DNA from: Flavobacteriaceae bacterium
Lineage (GTDB): Bacteria > Bacteroidota > Bacteroidia > Flavobacteriales > Flavobacteriaceae
Length of the DNA stretch: 64,000 bases
Assembly: GCA_013214065.1 (NCBI GenBank)
Contig: JABSPK010000003.1
Span: 186,001 to 250,000 of the forward strand
Direction: 5' to 3'
Made by a program: the position numbers and the translations under genes. The notes below the pieces were generated by a model. The model saw only the letters and a list, made by a program, of their open reading frames with translations, was not told the origin of the DNA and did not search any database. Below, in pieces: positions 8,099-17,756 of the stretch. Numbering within the stretch: the first letter of the stretch is position 1; every line of letters begins with the position of its first letter.

Positions 8099-10126
8099 AT
8101 GCAATATGGTACCGTTTTATTGATCGTACTCGCCGTTCTGGTTGCATGTACCCTTGCATATTTCCAATATTACCATAAAGTACCAAAACGTCCGTACAGC
8201 CTTGTGCTTGCCTTGCTCAGGGGCTTGGCCGTTTTTGCGGCACTAGTATTGTTCATTGATCCAAAGCTCGAAAAATCGGAGTATTATCTGGAAAAACCCG
8301 AACTAGTGGTTTTGGTTGATAATTCTTCATCCATTTCCGCACTTGGGGGTGATTCGGTTTTGGTCGATGTTTTGGATCGGATCAAATCAGATCCCACACT
8401 TGAAGATCGATTCAACCAACACTTTTATCGATTCGACGAGTGGATCGAGGAAAACGACACTTCCGATTTTTCCGGACGAACGACCAACCTGGCAACTGCC
8501 CTAGAAAACTTGTCGGACTTGTATGACTCCAAAACAACGGCAATGGTGGTCTTGACTGATGGCAACCAAAACTTGGGCAACGATTATGAGTATGTCAATA
8601 TGCCGGCATCGGTTACGACCCTTCCAGTTGTCGTTGGTGATACCACCCGATACCAAGACCTTCGGATCGATCAGGTCACGATGAACAAGTATTCCTTTTT
8701 AAGGAATTCCTTTCCTGTTGAGATCGGTTTGGTTTATTCCGGTGACAAGACTGTAGAAACGCAACTTTCCTTAGTTTGGAATGGGCGGACCGCTTTAAAG
8801 GAAACGGTTACCTTCTCACCATCAAATCGAGCTCGTACGGTTTCGACCACTTTGCTTGCCGATCGTGTTGGACTACAAGAAGTACGACTGTTGGCCACTG
8901 GGATACCGAATGAAAAGTATTTGGCCAATAACGTACGGTCTGAATTCATTGAGGTCATCGATGAAAAAACCGATATCCTCCTGGTCACCTCCTTTATGCA
9001 TCCCGATCTTGGTGCGCTTACAAAGTCCATTGAATCCAATGAACAGCGCACGGTCAGTTTACTTTCGCCCAAGACCGCCCTCGAACGGATGGATGGCGCT
9101 GATTTGGTCATTTTGTACCAACCGGACAACTCCTTCGGCCCCTTATATGAGGCGATAAGCAACAAAGGTGTCGGGAAGTTCACCATTACCGGACCAAGAA
9201 CGGATTGGCAGTTTCTAAATCGGATACAGTCCGCGTATACGAAGGAAAGTTACACCCAATCCGAAAATGTGTTGGCTGAAAAAAACGAAGCCTTTTCGAG
9301 TTTTGATATCTCCGGTTTCGAATTGTTCGATTTTCCACCTTTGGAGACCACATTGGGAGAATTGTTGATTACCGTACCCTACGAGGCTGTGGCCACCCAG
9401 ATCATACAAGGAGTTCGATTGACCGATCCCCTTTTGTTGACCCTGGGGGAAGATCGAACCAAAGAAGTGCTTTTGTTAGGCGAGAACTTGTGGAAATGGC
9501 GGTTGCAGGATTATCGTTCCAATCGGAGTTTCGAAATGTTCGATGGTTTCATGGACCAATTAATGCGCTATCTTGGAGATGCCGGTACACGAAATAGACT
9601 GGAATTGGATTATGAGAATGTCTTTCAAGGTGATGGTCTTGCGAGAATCAATGCTTCCTATTTCGATGAAACCTTCACGTTCAAAAGAAATGCCAGTCTC
9701 GAAATTGAAATTTCAGGACCAAATGGGTTCAATACCCAGCGCCCAATGCTTTTGAAAGATAATCAATATGAAATCGATTTGGCCGATTTACCGGCTGGGG
9801 AGTATGGTTTTACCGTTACGGAAACCAATGACAACCGAAAACGGTCAGGCAAGTTCAGCATACTCGATTTTGATTTGGAGCAACAGTTCCTTTCGGCGGA
9901 TGACGGAAAATTGGCCCGTTTTGCAGGTCGCAACAATGGACAGCTCTTTTATAGCGATGCGGTTGGGGACTTGGTCGACACCCTCATTTCGGACGACAAA
10001 TACCTTCCGGTCCAAAAAAGCACGAAGAATGTAGTATCTTTAATAGATTTTCGCATCATGATGTTCCTCATCGTTCTTTTTTTGGGTGCGGAATGGTTGA
10101 TAAGAAAGTATAACGGATTATTATAA
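8099..10126 (+). CDS. Membrane-anchored VWA-domain protein
   Basis: 675 residues. Two hydrophobic helices lie near the N-terminus (about 4-20 and 34-50). A von Willebrand A domain follows from about 68, with a MIDAS start in VDNSSSIS (DxSxS) and a later TDGNQN. The middle is a long region of beta-rich character with Ig-like appearance (IEISGPNGFNTQ...AGEYGFTVTE). One C-terminal transmembrane helix (about 648-668) is followed by a short basic tail. The topology suggests a large periplasmic part. The family is common but uncharacterised in Flavobacteriia. It lies 17 bases after fabG and 11 bases before the SPFH gene; a joint role in envelope protein assembly with the SPFH protein is only a guess. 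Confidence 0.75.
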   Translation: MQYGTVLLIVLAVLVACTLAYFQYYHKVPKRPYSLVLALLRGLAVFAALVLFIDPKLEKSEYYLEKPELVVLVDNSSSISALGGDSVLVDVLDRIKSDPTLEDRFNQHFYRFDEWIEENDTSDFSGRTTNLATALENLSDLYDSKTTAMVVLTDGNQNLGNDYEYVNMPASVTTLPVVVGDTTRYQDLRIDQVTMNKYSFLRNSFPVEIGLVYSGDKTVETQLSLVWNGRTALKETVTFSPSNRARTVSTTLLADRVGLQEVRLLATGIPNEKYLANNVRSEFIEVIDEKTDILLVTSFMHPDLGALTKSIESNEQRTVSLLSPKTALERMDGADLVILYQPDNSFGPLYEAISNKGVGKFTITGPRTDWQFLNRIQSAYTKESYTQSENVLAEKNEAFSSFDISGFELFDFPPLETTLGELLITVPYEAVATQIIQGVRLTDPLLLTLGEDRTKEVLLLGENLWKWRLQDYRSNRSFEMFDGFMDQLMRYLGDAGTRNRLELDYENVFQGDGLARINASYFDETFTFKRNASLEIEISGPNGFNTQRPMLLKDNQYEIDLADLPAGEYGFTVTETNDNRKRSGKFSILDFDLEQQFLSADDGKLARFAGRNNGQLFYSDAVGDLVDTLISDDKYLPVQKSTKNVVSLIDFRIMMFLIVLFLGAEWLIRKYNGLL

Positions 10127-10137
10127 AACACACGAAA

Positions 10138-10950
10138 ATGGATAGATTACCAAGAATAGCCCTACCGATCGTTTTCATTGCGATCTTACTTATCGTTTTT
10201 GTTTCCAAGACGATCGTTCGCATCGGTCCTGGTGAAGGCGGTGTATTGTTCAAACCGGCCGGAGGGGGCGTCGTAACCGACAAGACCTATGGTGAAGGAT
10301 GGCAGATCGTCGCACCCTGGAACGACATGTTGATCCATAAGGTGCGCCAGCAATCGATAACCGATGAGATGAACGTGCTATCGGTCGACGGCCTGCAGGT
10401 TTCGGTTAACGGAACCATATGGTTCGAACCCGAATACGAAAACCTCGGGAATCTGATAAAAACCAAAGGGGAGGATTTTATCGATGAATTATTGGATCCC
10501 GCCATCAACTCCGCCGCAAGGAGCGTAGTAGGTCGATATACACCCGAACAGCTTTATTCGAGTAAAAGGGATGTAATCGAGCAAGAGATATTGGAAGAAG
10601 TCCGCAAGGAACTCCAAGGCCAATATTTGAACGTAAAACGGATTTTGGTCGAGGATGTGAAGTTGCCACCGACCATCAAGGAGGCCATTGAACGTAAGCT
10701 AAAGCAAGAACAGGAAAGTCTGGAGTACGAATTCAGGCTTGCCAAAGCTGAAAAGGAAGCGGAAAGGCAACGGATCGAAGCCCAAGGTAAGGCCGATGCG
10801 AACCGTATTTTAAGTGCTTCCTTGACAGACAAGATCCTTCAAGACAAAGGTATCGAAGCTACTTTACAGCTCTCTCAGTCACCAAACTCCAAAATCGTCG
10901 TGGTAGGATCGGGCGATAGTGGATTGCCCTTGATTTTAGGAAATAATTAA
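10138..10950 (+). CDS. SPFH/prohibitin-family membrane protein
   Basis: 270 residues. A single N-terminal membrane helix (about 7-26) is followed by an SPFH/Band 7 domain (about 27-190; IGPGEGGVLFKPAGGG, EGWQIVAPWN, EIEQEILEEVRKELQGQYLNVKRILVEDVKLP). A charged coiled coil (about 185-225, KLKQEQESLEYEFRLAKAEKEAERQ) and a short C-terminus complete it. Prohibitins form ring or cage assemblies in membranes and often modulate FtsH-type proteases. Partner proteins are not in the window apart from the adjacent VWA protein. It lies directly upstream of the his leader, with the his promoter starting 10 bases after its stop. Confidence 0.88.
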   Translation: MDRLPRIALPIVFIAILLIVFVSKTIVRIGPGEGGVLFKPAGGGVVTDKTYGEGWQIVAPWNDMLIHKVRQQSITDEMNVLSVDGLQVSVNGTIWFEPEYENLGNLIKTKGEDFIDELLDPAINSAARSVVGRYTPEQLYSSKRDVIEQEILEEVRKELQGQYLNVKRILVEDVKLPPTIKEAIERKLKQEQESLEYEFRLAKAEKEAERQRIEAQGKADANRILSASLTDKILQDKGIEATLQLSQSPNSKIVVVGSGDSGLPLILGNN

Positions 10951-10960
10951 AGGACCCTTT

Positions 10961-10988
10961 TTTGTATAAAAAATATGTTTTAACTTCG
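10961..10988 (+). promoter_or_regulatory. Candidate his operon promoter (TTTG, 16-base gap, TAACTTCG)
   Basis: TTTG at 10961-10964 and TAACTTCG at 10981-10988 form a near-consensus Bacteroidota promoter with one mismatch in the -7 box. It would start transcription close to the leader peptide ATG at 10997. A second near match, TATGTTTT, lies at 10974-10981. Confidence 0.45.
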
Positions 10989-10996
10989 TCAACGAA

Positions 10997-11050
10997 ATGA
11001 AAAACGTATCGACACATCACCATATCGTAACTATCGCTCAGGCGAGGTAA
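10997..11050 (+). CDS. hisL: his operon leader peptide (17 aa, three His in a row)
   Basis: A 17-codon ORF reads MKNVSTHHHIVTIAQAR and ends at TAA 11048-11050, 72 bases before hisG. Three consecutive His codons (11015-11023) in a short ORF ahead of an intrinsic terminator and hisG are the signature of ribosome-mediated attenuation. A short hairpin (TCGC-TCAG-GCGA, 11034-11045) overlaps the end of the ORF. A second one (TATTTTG / CAAAATA, 11054-11072) lies between the ORF and the terminator. When charged His-tRNA is scarce, a ribosome stalled on the His codons would change which hairpins form. The gene symbol is used by analogy with enteric hisL; the sequence is not homologous to it. Confidence 0.82.
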   Translation: MKNVSTHHHIVTIAQAR

Positions 11051-11076
11051 CGATATTTTGTATGTCAAAATAACCG

Positions 11077-11106
11077 AACCCGTTTGAGCAATCAAACGGG
11101 TTTTTT
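11077..11106 (+). terminator. Attenuator terminator of the his operon
   Basis: The stem CCCGTTTGA / TCAAACGGG (11079-11087 and 11092-11100) has a GCAA loop, extends by outer A-T pairs, and is followed by a T run to 11106. It lies between leader peptide and hisG, 17 bases ahead of the hisG ATG. An alternative weak pairing of TCAAA 65-69 with TTTGA 83-87 (last two digits of 110xx) would disrupt it and is a candidate antiterminator. Confidence 0.88.
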
Positions 11107-11122
11107 GATTGTACCAATTGTT

Positions 11123-11980
11123 ATGAGCAAGATTAGGATTGCTGTCCAAAAAAGTGGAAGACTTAACGAAGATTCATTGAGGATCCTCAAGGATTGCGGT
11201 ATTTCCATAGACAATGGAAAAGACCAATTGAAGGCTGAAGCCCGAAATTTTCCAATGGAAGTGTTGTACCTCCGAAACGGTGATATCCCGCAATACCTCC
11301 GTGACGGGGTAGTGGATATCGCGATAATCGGAGAGAACGTTTTGGTTGAAAAGGGCGAAGACATCGAGACCGTCGAACGTTTGGGCTTCTCCAAGTGCCG
11401 GGTTTCCATGGCTGTTCCGAAAGGGACCGCTTATCAGGGCCATCAAGATTTCGAAGGCAGACGAATCGCGACTTCCTACCCGAATACGGTGCGAAAGTTT
11501 TTGAAATCCTGGGGTGTGAACGCCGACATCCATTTGATCAATGGATCGGTTGAAATCGCACCGAACATCGGCCTCTCTGATGCGATTTGTGATATCGTAT
11601 CCAGTGGTAGTACGCTGTTCAAGAACAATTTGAAAGAAGTAGCGGTACTGCTGAAAAGCGAAGCCGTACTTGCTGTGTCACCCAAAATCGACGCCGATCG
11701 AAAAGCGATCCTTGACAAACTCCGCTTTCGCATACAGTCCGTTTTGCAAGCACGCCAAAACCGCTATGTTTTGATGAACGTGCCGAATGCCAGTCTCGAT
11801 AAGGTCATTGAATTGTTGCCGGGCATGCGCAGCCCTACCGTTTTGCCTTTGGCACAAGATGGGTGGAGTTCGGTTCATACCGTGATTAACAAGGATACCT
11901 TTTGGGAGGTAATCGATGCCTTAAAATTGGCAGGAGCGGAAGGGATTTTGGTTTGTCCTATCGAAAAAATGGTACTGTAA
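11123..11980 (+). CDS. hisG: ATP phosphoribosyltransferase
   Basis: 285 residues, the long form with a C-terminal regulatory (ACT-like) domain, so HisZ is not needed. It catalyses the first step of His synthesis, ATP plus PRPP, and is the usual point of feedback inhibition. The start MSKIRIAVQKSGRLNEDS is typical. The catalytic core includes RDGVVDIAIIGENVL and the PRPP-binding ISDIVSSGSTL-like stretch (CDIVSSGSTLFKNN). The regulatory domain (about 210-285) includes MNVPNASLDKVIELLPGMRSPTVLPL. A longer frame from TTG 11084 would start inside the terminator stem and is unlikely. The stop TAA overlaps the hisD ATG by one base. Confidence 0.97.
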   Translation: MSKIRIAVQKSGRLNEDSLRILKDCGISIDNGKDQLKAEARNFPMEVLYLRNGDIPQYLRDGVVDIAIIGENVLVEKGEDIETVERLGFSKCRVSMAVPKGTAYQGHQDFEGRRIATSYPNTVRKFLKSWGVNADIHLINGSVEIAPNIGLSDAICDIVSSGSTLFKNNLKEVAVLLKSEAVLAVSPKIDADRKAILDKLRFRIQSVLQARQNRYVLMNVPNASLDKVIELLPGMRSPTVLPLAQDGWSSVHTVINKDTFWEVIDALKLAGAEGILVCPIEKMVL

Positions 11981-13272
11981 TGAAAAAGATCCTTAAGCCG
12001 AATAGAACGGATTGGCCTGGTTTGTTGGAACGGCCGACCCAGACCTTTACGGATATCGAACCTGTGGTCAGTGCTATTTTCAATGAGGTTGCCTTAAACG
12101 GGGACGCTACCCTTAAAGAATATACAGAGCGATTCGACAAGGTGGCGTTGGAACGATTTGAAGTCAGTGATGAAGAGTTGCAGACGGCACGAAAGCAGGT
12201 GTCCCAAGAATTGAAGGAAGCGATCGCCTTGGCGCAAGCGAATATCAAAAAATTCCATGCGGCCCAACGTACCGAAGCCGTGAAAGTAGAAACTATGCCG
12301 GGCGTGCAGTGTTGGCAGGAAAAACGACCGATACAACGTGTGGGGCTATACATACCAGGGGGTACCGCCCCTTTGTTCTCAACCATACTGATGTTGGCCG
12401 TACCGGCGAATTTGGCCGGTTGTGAAGAAATCGTGTTATGTAGTCCCCCCAATGCGAATGGGGAATTGGACCCTACCATACTGTACACGGCCATGCTATG
12501 TGGGGTGACCCGAATATTCAAGATTGGCGGAATCCAGGCAATTGCCGCCATGACCCTTGGAACGGAATCGGTACCGAAGGTCGATAAGATTTTTGGCCCG
12601 GGCAACCAATATGTGACCGTAGCGAAACAATGGGCGACACGTTTCGGGGTGGCCATCGATATGCCTGCCGGACCCAGTGAATTGATGGTAGTGGCGGATC
12701 GCACTGCCAATCCGGCTTTCGTTGCTTCCGATCTGTTGAGCCAGGCCGAACACGGCACCGATAGCCAAGTGATTTTAGTGACTACGGATGTAGCGACCCT
12801 AGATGCCGTTACCCAAGAATTGGCCGTTCAAATCGAAGCCTTACCACGCAAGGAAATTGCAAAGCAGGCTATTGCCAATAGTCGGCTTATTTATGTGGAG
12901 ACCGATTCGGAAGCCATTGCGATGATGAATGCCTATGGACCTGAACACCTGATCGTCTGTGTTGAAAACGAATCGACCTATCTCGACGGGATCAAGCATG
13001 CCGGTTCCGTCTTTGTAGGTGACTATACCCCTGAAAGTGCTGGGGACTATGCCTCCGGCACCAACCACACCCTGCCGACCAATGGATACGCCAAACAATA
13101 CAGCGGGGTCAATTTGGATAGTTTCATGAAGAGCATGACTTTTCAGAAAATCAGCGGTGAAGGCCTAAAAGCTATAGGGAACAGCGTTGAATTAATGGCT
13201 GCGGCCGAAGGGCTTCAGGCCCATAAGAATGCGGTCAGTATACGATTAAAGCAGTTGGATGAAGGCATTTGA
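11980..13272 (+). CDS. hisD: Histidinol dehydrogenase
   Basis: 430 residues. It carries out the last two steps, L-histidinol to L-histidine with two NAD. Family signatures visible are IGGIQAIAAMTLGTESVPKVDKIFGPGN, the zinc/catalytic region DLLSQAEHGTDSQ, and the later GPEHL and SGTNHTLPT stretches that carry catalytic Glu/His residues. The ATG at 11980 overlaps the hisG stop by one base, so the two genes are translationally coupled. The 3' end overlaps hisC by 14 bases. Confidence 0.97.
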   Translation: MKKILKPNRTDWPGLLERPTQTFTDIEPVVSAIFNEVALNGDATLKEYTERFDKVALERFEVSDEELQTARKQVSQELKEAIALAQANIKKFHAAQRTEAVKVETMPGVQCWQEKRPIQRVGLYIPGGTAPLFSTILMLAVPANLAGCEEIVLCSPPNANGELDPTILYTAMLCGVTRIFKIGGIQAIAAMTLGTESVPKVDKIFGPGNQYVTVAKQWATRFGVAIDMPAGPSELMVVADRTANPAFVASDLLSQAEHGTDSQVILVTTDVATLDAVTQELAVQIEALPRKEIAKQAIANSRLIYVETDSEAIAMMNAYGPEHLIVCVENESTYLDGIKHAGSVFVGDYTPESAGDYASGTNHTLPTNGYAKQYSGVNLDSFMKSMTFQKISGEGLKAIGNSVELMAAAEGLQAHKNAVSIRLKQLDEGI

Positions 13273-14308
13273 CATCAATACTTGGGTAAGACCCTCCGTA
13301 AAAGGATTGCAACCGTATTCTTCCGCCAGGGATGAATTCAAAGGGGCGGATACGGAAATGGTGTTTTTGGATGCTAACGAAAATCCCTTTGAAAACGGTG
13401 TGAATCGATATCCCGATCCACAACAGCGGGATTTGAAACGTTATTTGGCTGAACAACGCGGCCTCCGAAGTGGGCAATTGTTATTGGGCAATGGAAGTGA
13501 CGAAGTCTTGGATTTGATTTTTCGGGCGTTTTGTGAACCGAATGTAGATAATATCATCACTTTACCACCCACCTATGGCATGTACAAAGTGCTTTCGGGC
13601 ATCAATGCGATAGCGAACAGGGAAGTACTGTTGAACGAACGCTTTGAACCGGATGTCAAGGCGATATTGAATAGGGTAGACCCGAACACGAAAATCCTTT
13701 TCCTATGTTCTCCGAACAATCCGACAGGTAATGTTTTCAATAGGGATACGGTTACCGAATTGCTTCAAAAATTTCAAGGTTTGGTGGTCATCGATGAGGC
13801 TTACATCGATTTTACACAGCAACCGTCATGGACCATGGAGCTGGACAACTACCCGAATCTGATCGTTACCCAAACCTTATCGAAAGCCTATGGCATGGCC
13901 GGCATACGTTTGGGGATTTGTATCGCATCGAAAGCGATTATTGAAGTACTTAACAAGATCAAACCGCCTTATAATGTCAACGCTTTAACACAAAGCAAGG
14001 CCTTGCAAGGGTTGCGAAACGAGCGAAGGTCTTCTGAAGTACGACACATTTTGGAAGAACGTGAGCAACTTGCAAAAGCTTTGGAAACCGTGCGGTTCGT
14101 TGAAAAGACCTTCCCGACCGAAGCCAATTTCATTCTAGCTCGGGTGGACGATGCCGATCGCCGCTATAAGGAGTTATTGGCGTTGGGTATCGTAGTGCGG
14201 AATCGGTCATCACAAGCCCGATGTGAGAACACCTTACGCTTTACCATCGGAACAAAAGAAGAGAACAAGTTGTTATTGGATGCATTAAAACAATTGGACA
14301 ATGGCTAA
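13259..14308 (+). CDS. hisC: Histidinol-phosphate aminotransferase
   Basis: 349 residues, fold type I PLP enzyme converting imidazole-acetol phosphate to histidinol phosphate. Features are the substrate/PLP region [29 protein letters not shown], the cofactor-binding NNPTGN and DEAYIDF motifs, the Schiff-base Lys in [14 protein letters not shown], and the Arg motif LRFTIGT near the C-terminus. The ATG lies inside hisD (14-base overlap), and the 3' end overlaps hisB by 8 bases, in line with one tightly coupled operon. Confidence 0.97.
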   Translation: MKAFDINTWVRPSVKGLQPYSSARDEFKGADTEMVFLDANENPFENGVNRYPDPQQRDLKRYLAEQRGLRSGQLLLGNGSDEVLDLIFRAFCEPNVDNIITLPPTYGMYKVLSGINAIANREVLLNERFEPDVKAILNRVDPNTKILFLCSPNNPTGNVFNRDTVTELLQKFQGLVVIDEAYIDFTQQPSWTMELDNYPNLIVTQTLSKAYGMAGIRLGICIASKAIIEVLNKIKPPYNVNALTQSKALQGLRNERRSSEVRHILEEREQLAKALETVRFVEKTFPTEANFILARVDDADRRYKELLALGIVVRNRSSQARCENTLRFTIGTKEENKLLLDALKQLDNG

Positions 14309-15437
14309 AAAGGTATTATTCATCGATAGGGACGGCACCCTGGCCCGAGAACCACAAGACGAACAGCTCGATGCCTTCGAAAAGTTGGTTTTTTACCCTA
14401 AAGTGTTCACCTACTTGGGTAAAATTGCCGAGGAATTGGATTTCGAATTGGTTATGGTGACCAACCAAGATGGTCTGGGAACACCCTCTTTTCCGGAAGC
14501 GGATTTTTGGCCTGTCCAAAATTTCTTGATACAGAGCTTTGAAAGTGAAGGTGTTGTGTTTTCTGAAGTATGTATCGACCGTACCTTTGCGAAAGACAAT
14601 GCCCCGACACGGAAACCGAATACGGGCTTGCTCACACATTTTCTGACAGCGGAATATGACATGGAAAACTCCTTCGTCATTGGGGATCGCTTGACCGATA
14701 TGGAGCTAGCCAAGAACTTAGGGGCGAAAGGTATCTTTATTAACGACGAAACGCACTTTGGTGTAGATGAAATAACAGTTTCAAAGACTGACCTTTCTGC
14801 CTACATCGCGCTGGAAACCAATGATTGGAAAGCCATATATCGTTTTTTAAAACGCACAAAGCGTGAAGGAAAAATAAAAAGAACGACCCACGAAACCGAT
14901 ATTGATATTACCCTAGATCTTGACGGCACGGGGGTTTCGAAGATCGATACGGGCTTAAAATTCTTCGATCATATGCTAGATCAATTGGCGCGACATGGCC
15001 AAATGGATTTGCAAATCACGGTCAAGGGCGACCTTGAGGTTGATGAACACCATACCATTGAAGATACCGGAATTGCGCTTGGGGAGGTATTCCATGAAGC
15101 CCTGGGCACCAAATTGGGCATTGAACGCTATGGGTTTTGCCTTCCCATGGACGATTGCCTGGCGCAGGTTGCCATAGATTTTGGTGGGCGCAATTGGTTG
15201 GTATGGGAAGCGGACTTCAAAAGGGAGAAAATCGGTGACATGCCCACCGAGATGTTCCATCACTTCTTTAAATCCTTTACGGATGGGGCGAAAGCCAATC
15301 TGAACATCAAAGTGGAAGGAAACAACGAACACCACAAAATAGAGAGCGTTTTCAAGGCCTTCGCCAAAGCTATAAAAATGGCGGTCAAACAAGATATTGA
15401 AAAAATGGTATTGCCATCAACAAAGGGGGTGTTATGA
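14301..15437 (+). CDS. hisB: Bifunctional histidinol-phosphatase / imidazoleglycerol-phosphate dehydratase
   Basis: 378 residues. The N-terminal HAD phosphatase (about 1-165) has the catalytic FIDRDGTL, then TNQDG and the late [12 protein letters not shown] motif. The C-terminal dehydratase (about 185-378) has the two manganese-binding His clusters [10 protein letters not shown] and [10 protein letters not shown], plus [15 protein letters not shown]. This is the fused two-step form known from enterics and Bacteroidota. It overlaps hisC by 8 bases and hisH by 4 bases. Confidence 0.97.
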   Translation: MAKKVLFIDRDGTLAREPQDEQLDAFEKLVFYPKVFTYLGKIAEELDFELVMVTNQDGLGTPSFPEADFWPVQNFLIQSFESEGVVFSEVCIDRTFAKDNAPTRKPNTGLLTHFLTAEYDMENSFVIGDRLTDMELAKNLGAKGIFINDETHFGVDEITVSKTDLSAYIALETNDWKAIYRFLKRTKREGKIKRTTHETDIDITLDLDGTGVSKIDTGLKFFDHMLDQLARHGQMDLQITVKGDLEVDEHHTIEDTGIALGEVFHEALGTKLGIERYGFCLPMDDCLAQVAIDFGGRNWLVWEADFKREKIGDMPTEMFHHFFKSFTDGAKANLNIKVEGNNEHHKIESVFKAFAKAIKMAVKQDIEKMVLPSTKGVL

Positions 15438-16012
15438 AGGTAGTGATCATCGACTATGGTGCAGGAAACATTCAAAGCATCAAATTTGCCTTTCAACGTT
15501 TGGGCGTGAATGCCATACTGAGCAACGATCGCCAAACCATCGAAGCCGCCGACAAGGTCATTTTTCCGGGGGTTGGCGAAGCCAGTAGCGCTATGGGCAA
15601 GCTTAATGAAAGTGGTTTGCATACCCTCATCCCGACCCTGCGACAACCCGTATTGGGCATTTGCCTTGGCATGCAACTGATGTGCCGTTCTTCGGAAGAA
15701 GGCGCGACACAGGGACTTGGCATTTTCGATACGGAGGTGGTCCGTTTTACCAACGGTTTAAAGGTGCCACAAATCGGATGGAACAAAATACAGCAACTTC
15801 GCTCCCCCTTGTTCACAGGGCTAGAGGATGACTACATTTATTTGGTACACAGCTTTTATGCCCCATTGACCGAGAACACCATAGCCCAAAGCACTTATGG
15901 GTTCGCCTATAGTGCCGCTTTGCAAAAAGACAATTTTTACGGGGTACAATTCCACCCGGAGAAGTCCAGCACCTATGGTGCCGAGATCCTAACGAATTTC
16001 TTGAAGTTATGA
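15434..16012 (+). CDS. hisH: Imidazole glycerol phosphate synthase, glutaminase subunit
   Basis: 192 residues, class I glutamine amidotransferase. It supplies ammonia to HisF. The catalytic triad is C77 in [10 protein letters not shown]174 and E176 in VQFHPEKS. It starts with [15 protein letters not shown], typical of HisH. The start overlaps hisB by 4 bases (ATGA), and the end overlaps the GNAT gene by 4 bases. Confidence 0.97.
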   Translation: MKVVIIDYGAGNIQSIKFAFQRLGVNAILSNDRQTIEAADKVIFPGVGEASSAMGKLNESGLHTLIPTLRQPVLGICLGMQLMCRSSEEGATQGLGIFDTEVVRFTNGLKVPQIGWNKIQQLRSPLFTGLEDDYIYLVHSFYAPLTENTIAQSTYGFAYSAALQKDNFYGVQFHPEKSSTYGAEILTNFLKL

Positions 16013-16431
16013 AGGGAGCCGGCTACCAAATATCGACCGACCCCGATAAATTGGATATCGATTTTGTATATCGGTATCTGAGTCAAGACGCCTATTGGTC
16101 AAAGGGGAGGACCAAGGTTCAGGTCGAAACGGCCATAGCCCATTCCCTATGTTTTGGAATGTATTCACCCGATGGATCCCAAATAGGATTCGCACGGGTA
16201 GCTACCGACTACGTGGTGTTCGCCTGGTTGATGGACGTATTCATTTCACCAGGGTATACCGGTCAGGGCCTTGGCAAGAGCCTAATCCGTCATGTAATGG
16301 AGCACCCCGAACTACAGCAAGTCAACGGTTTTGGTCTTCGAACCAAGGATGCCCAAGCCCTCTACCGTAAATTTGGCTTTGAAACGATTGAAGACCCCGA
16401 TACATGGATGTTTAAAGACAATTTGAAATGA
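16009..16431 (+). CDS. GNAT-family acetyltransferase inside the his operon
   Basis: 140 residues. A GNAT fold is supported by the acetyl-CoA pyrophosphate loop in [16 protein letters not shown] (Q/RxxGxG/A), the preceding strand WLMDVFI, and the C-terminal [17 protein letters not shown]. The substrate is unknown. The gene overlaps hisH by 4 bases and hisA by 4 bases, so it is fully embedded in the operon and made with the His enzymes. A role in modifying a pathway intermediate or in damage repair is possible but not shown. Confidence 0.88.
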   Translation: MKGAGYQISTDPDKLDIDFVYRYLSQDAYWSKGRTKVQVETAIAHSLCFGMYSPDGSQIGFARVATDYVVFAWLMDVFISPGYTGQGLGKSLIRHVMEHPELQQVNGFGLRTKDAQALYRKFGFETIEDPDTWMFKDNLK

Positions 16432-17207
16432 GGATCATACCCGCAATTGATATCATCGATGGGAAGTGTGTTCGTTTGACAAAAGGCGATTACAATTCTA
16501 AAAAAGTGTACAGTGACGACCCCTTGGAAATGGCCAAACGATTTGAAGGTCACGGAATCTCCCATTTACATCTTGTCGATTTGGATGGGGCAAAATCCAA
16601 GCATATCGTCAATCACCGTATTTTGGAAACTTTGGCAAGCAAAACCGAATTAAAAATTGATTTTGGAGGGGGCTTGAAAAGCGATGAAGATCTGCGCATA
16701 GCTTTTGAAAGCGGGGCCCGACAAGTGACCGGTGGAAGCATAGCCGTAAAGGACAAGGCAACTTTTTTGGGATGGATCGAACGTTTCGGTCCCGAAAAGA
16801 TCATTCTTGGCGCCGATGCCGACAACGGCTTCATCGCAGTATCAGGATGGCAGGAAGCTTCCGAAATGAAACTGATTCCGTTCATCAAAAAATTCCAAAA
16901 ACAGGGCATTAAGAATGTCATTTGTACCGATATCTCAAAGGATGGGATGTTGGCCGGACCGGCATTCGAGCTTTACGGTGAGATTTTAAAAGAAACCCAA
17001 GTGACCCGCACCGAAATAGGGGGTAGCGGTGTTGTCGATCACCTTGAAAATGGGATCAATCTGATTGCCAGCGGGGGCATTTCTACCATTGACGAGCTGC
17101 CGAAACTAGCCAAAACCGGATGTGAAGGGGTAATCATCGGTAAAGCCATATACGAAGAACGCATCAGTCTGAAAGCACTGGAAACCTATATCATAAACCA
17201 TGGATAA
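16428..17207 (+). CDS. hisA: ProFAR isomerase
   Basis: 259 residues, TIM barrel that isomerises the aminoaldose ProFAR to the aminoketose PRFAR. The start [22 protein letters not shown] is diagnostic, with the N-terminal catalytic Asp in AIDI and a second Asp in [14 protein letters not shown]. Phosphate-binding motifs are GGGLKSDED and ASGGIST. It carries an insert before the last half ([33 protein letters not shown]), longer than in enteric HisA. It overlaps the GNAT gene by 4 bases and the DinB-like gene by 8 bases. Confidence 0.95.
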   Translation: MRIIPAIDIIDGKCVRLTKGDYNSKKVYSDDPLEMAKRFEGHGISHLHLVDLDGAKSKHIVNHRILETLASKTELKIDFGGGLKSDEDLRIAFESGARQVTGGSIAVKDKATFLGWIERFGPEKIILGADADNGFIAVSGWQEASEMKLIPFIKKFQKQGIKNVICTDISKDGMLAGPAFELYGEILKETQVTRTEIGGSGVVDHLENGINLIASGGISTIDELPKLAKTGCEGVIIGKAIYEERISLKALETYIINHG

Positions 17208-17715
17208 GTTGACCGAATTTCAAAAGGAATTCATCACCAACTGTTGTTACAGGATGGATGAAAGTGTACGAATGATCGAAATTGCCATGGAAAAATTCGA
17301 TGAGACCCAGGTTTGGCAACGCCCCAATAGCTCGCTGAATAGTTTGGGGAATTTGATTTTGCACCTTTGCGGAAATATGACCCAATATGGGATCGATTCG
17401 TTAAAGGATCAAGCCGATAGACGGGACCGTGACGCGGAGTTCGATCAAGAAGATGGTATGACCAAAGCCGAACTGTTGCAACAGTTGCGGGAAACGGTCG
17501 CTGAAGTCAAAGCCACGTTTTCGAACACCGATACGGAACGCTTGTTGGCACATCGAAAAGTGCAAGGATTCGACTTTTCGGGAATCGGGAATATAATCCA
17601 TGTGGTAGAACATTTTTCCTACCATACCGGTCAAATTGCGTTTTGGATCAAGCAGTTGAAAGACACCCCACTTGGCTTTTACGACGGCCATGATTTGAAT
17701 ACGAAAAACGAATAA
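17200..17715 (+). CDS. DinB/DUF1572-like four-helix protein inside the his operon
   Basis: 171 residues with the helical pattern of DinB/YfiT-like metalloproteins. Likely metal-binding His residues are in [14 protein letters not shown] (about residue 54) and [19 protein letters not shown] (about 130-135), the usual three-His arrangement. Members of this superfamily often act as thiol-S-transferases; the function here is unknown. It overlaps hisA by 8 bases and is followed 41 bases later by hisF, so it is cotranscribed with the pathway. Confidence 0.85.
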   Translation: MDKLTEFQKEFITNCCYRMDESVRMIEIAMEKFDETQVWQRPNSSLNSLGNLILHLCGNMTQYGIDSLKDQADRRDRDAEFDQEDGMTKAELLQQLRETVAEVKATFSNTDTERLLAHRKVQGFDFSGIGNIIHVVEHFSYHTGQIAFWIKQLKDTPLGFYDGHDLNTKNE

Positions 17716-17756
17716 TTAAAATATGGTCCTGAACAGGTTTTAAGGACACTATAATC

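Noticed and set aside
11084-11122. TTG start for hisG, giving 13 extra residues
   Set aside because: It would place the start inside the terminator stem; the ATG at 11123 matches the HisG N-terminus.
11902-11979. hisD start inside hisG
   Set aside because: The extra 26 residues are a readthrough of the other frame; ATG 11980 couples with the hisG stop.
17716-17756. CCTG/CAGG mini-hairpin with TTTT before hisF
   Set aside because: The stem is 4 bp with a 2-base loop, too weak for termination inside the operon.
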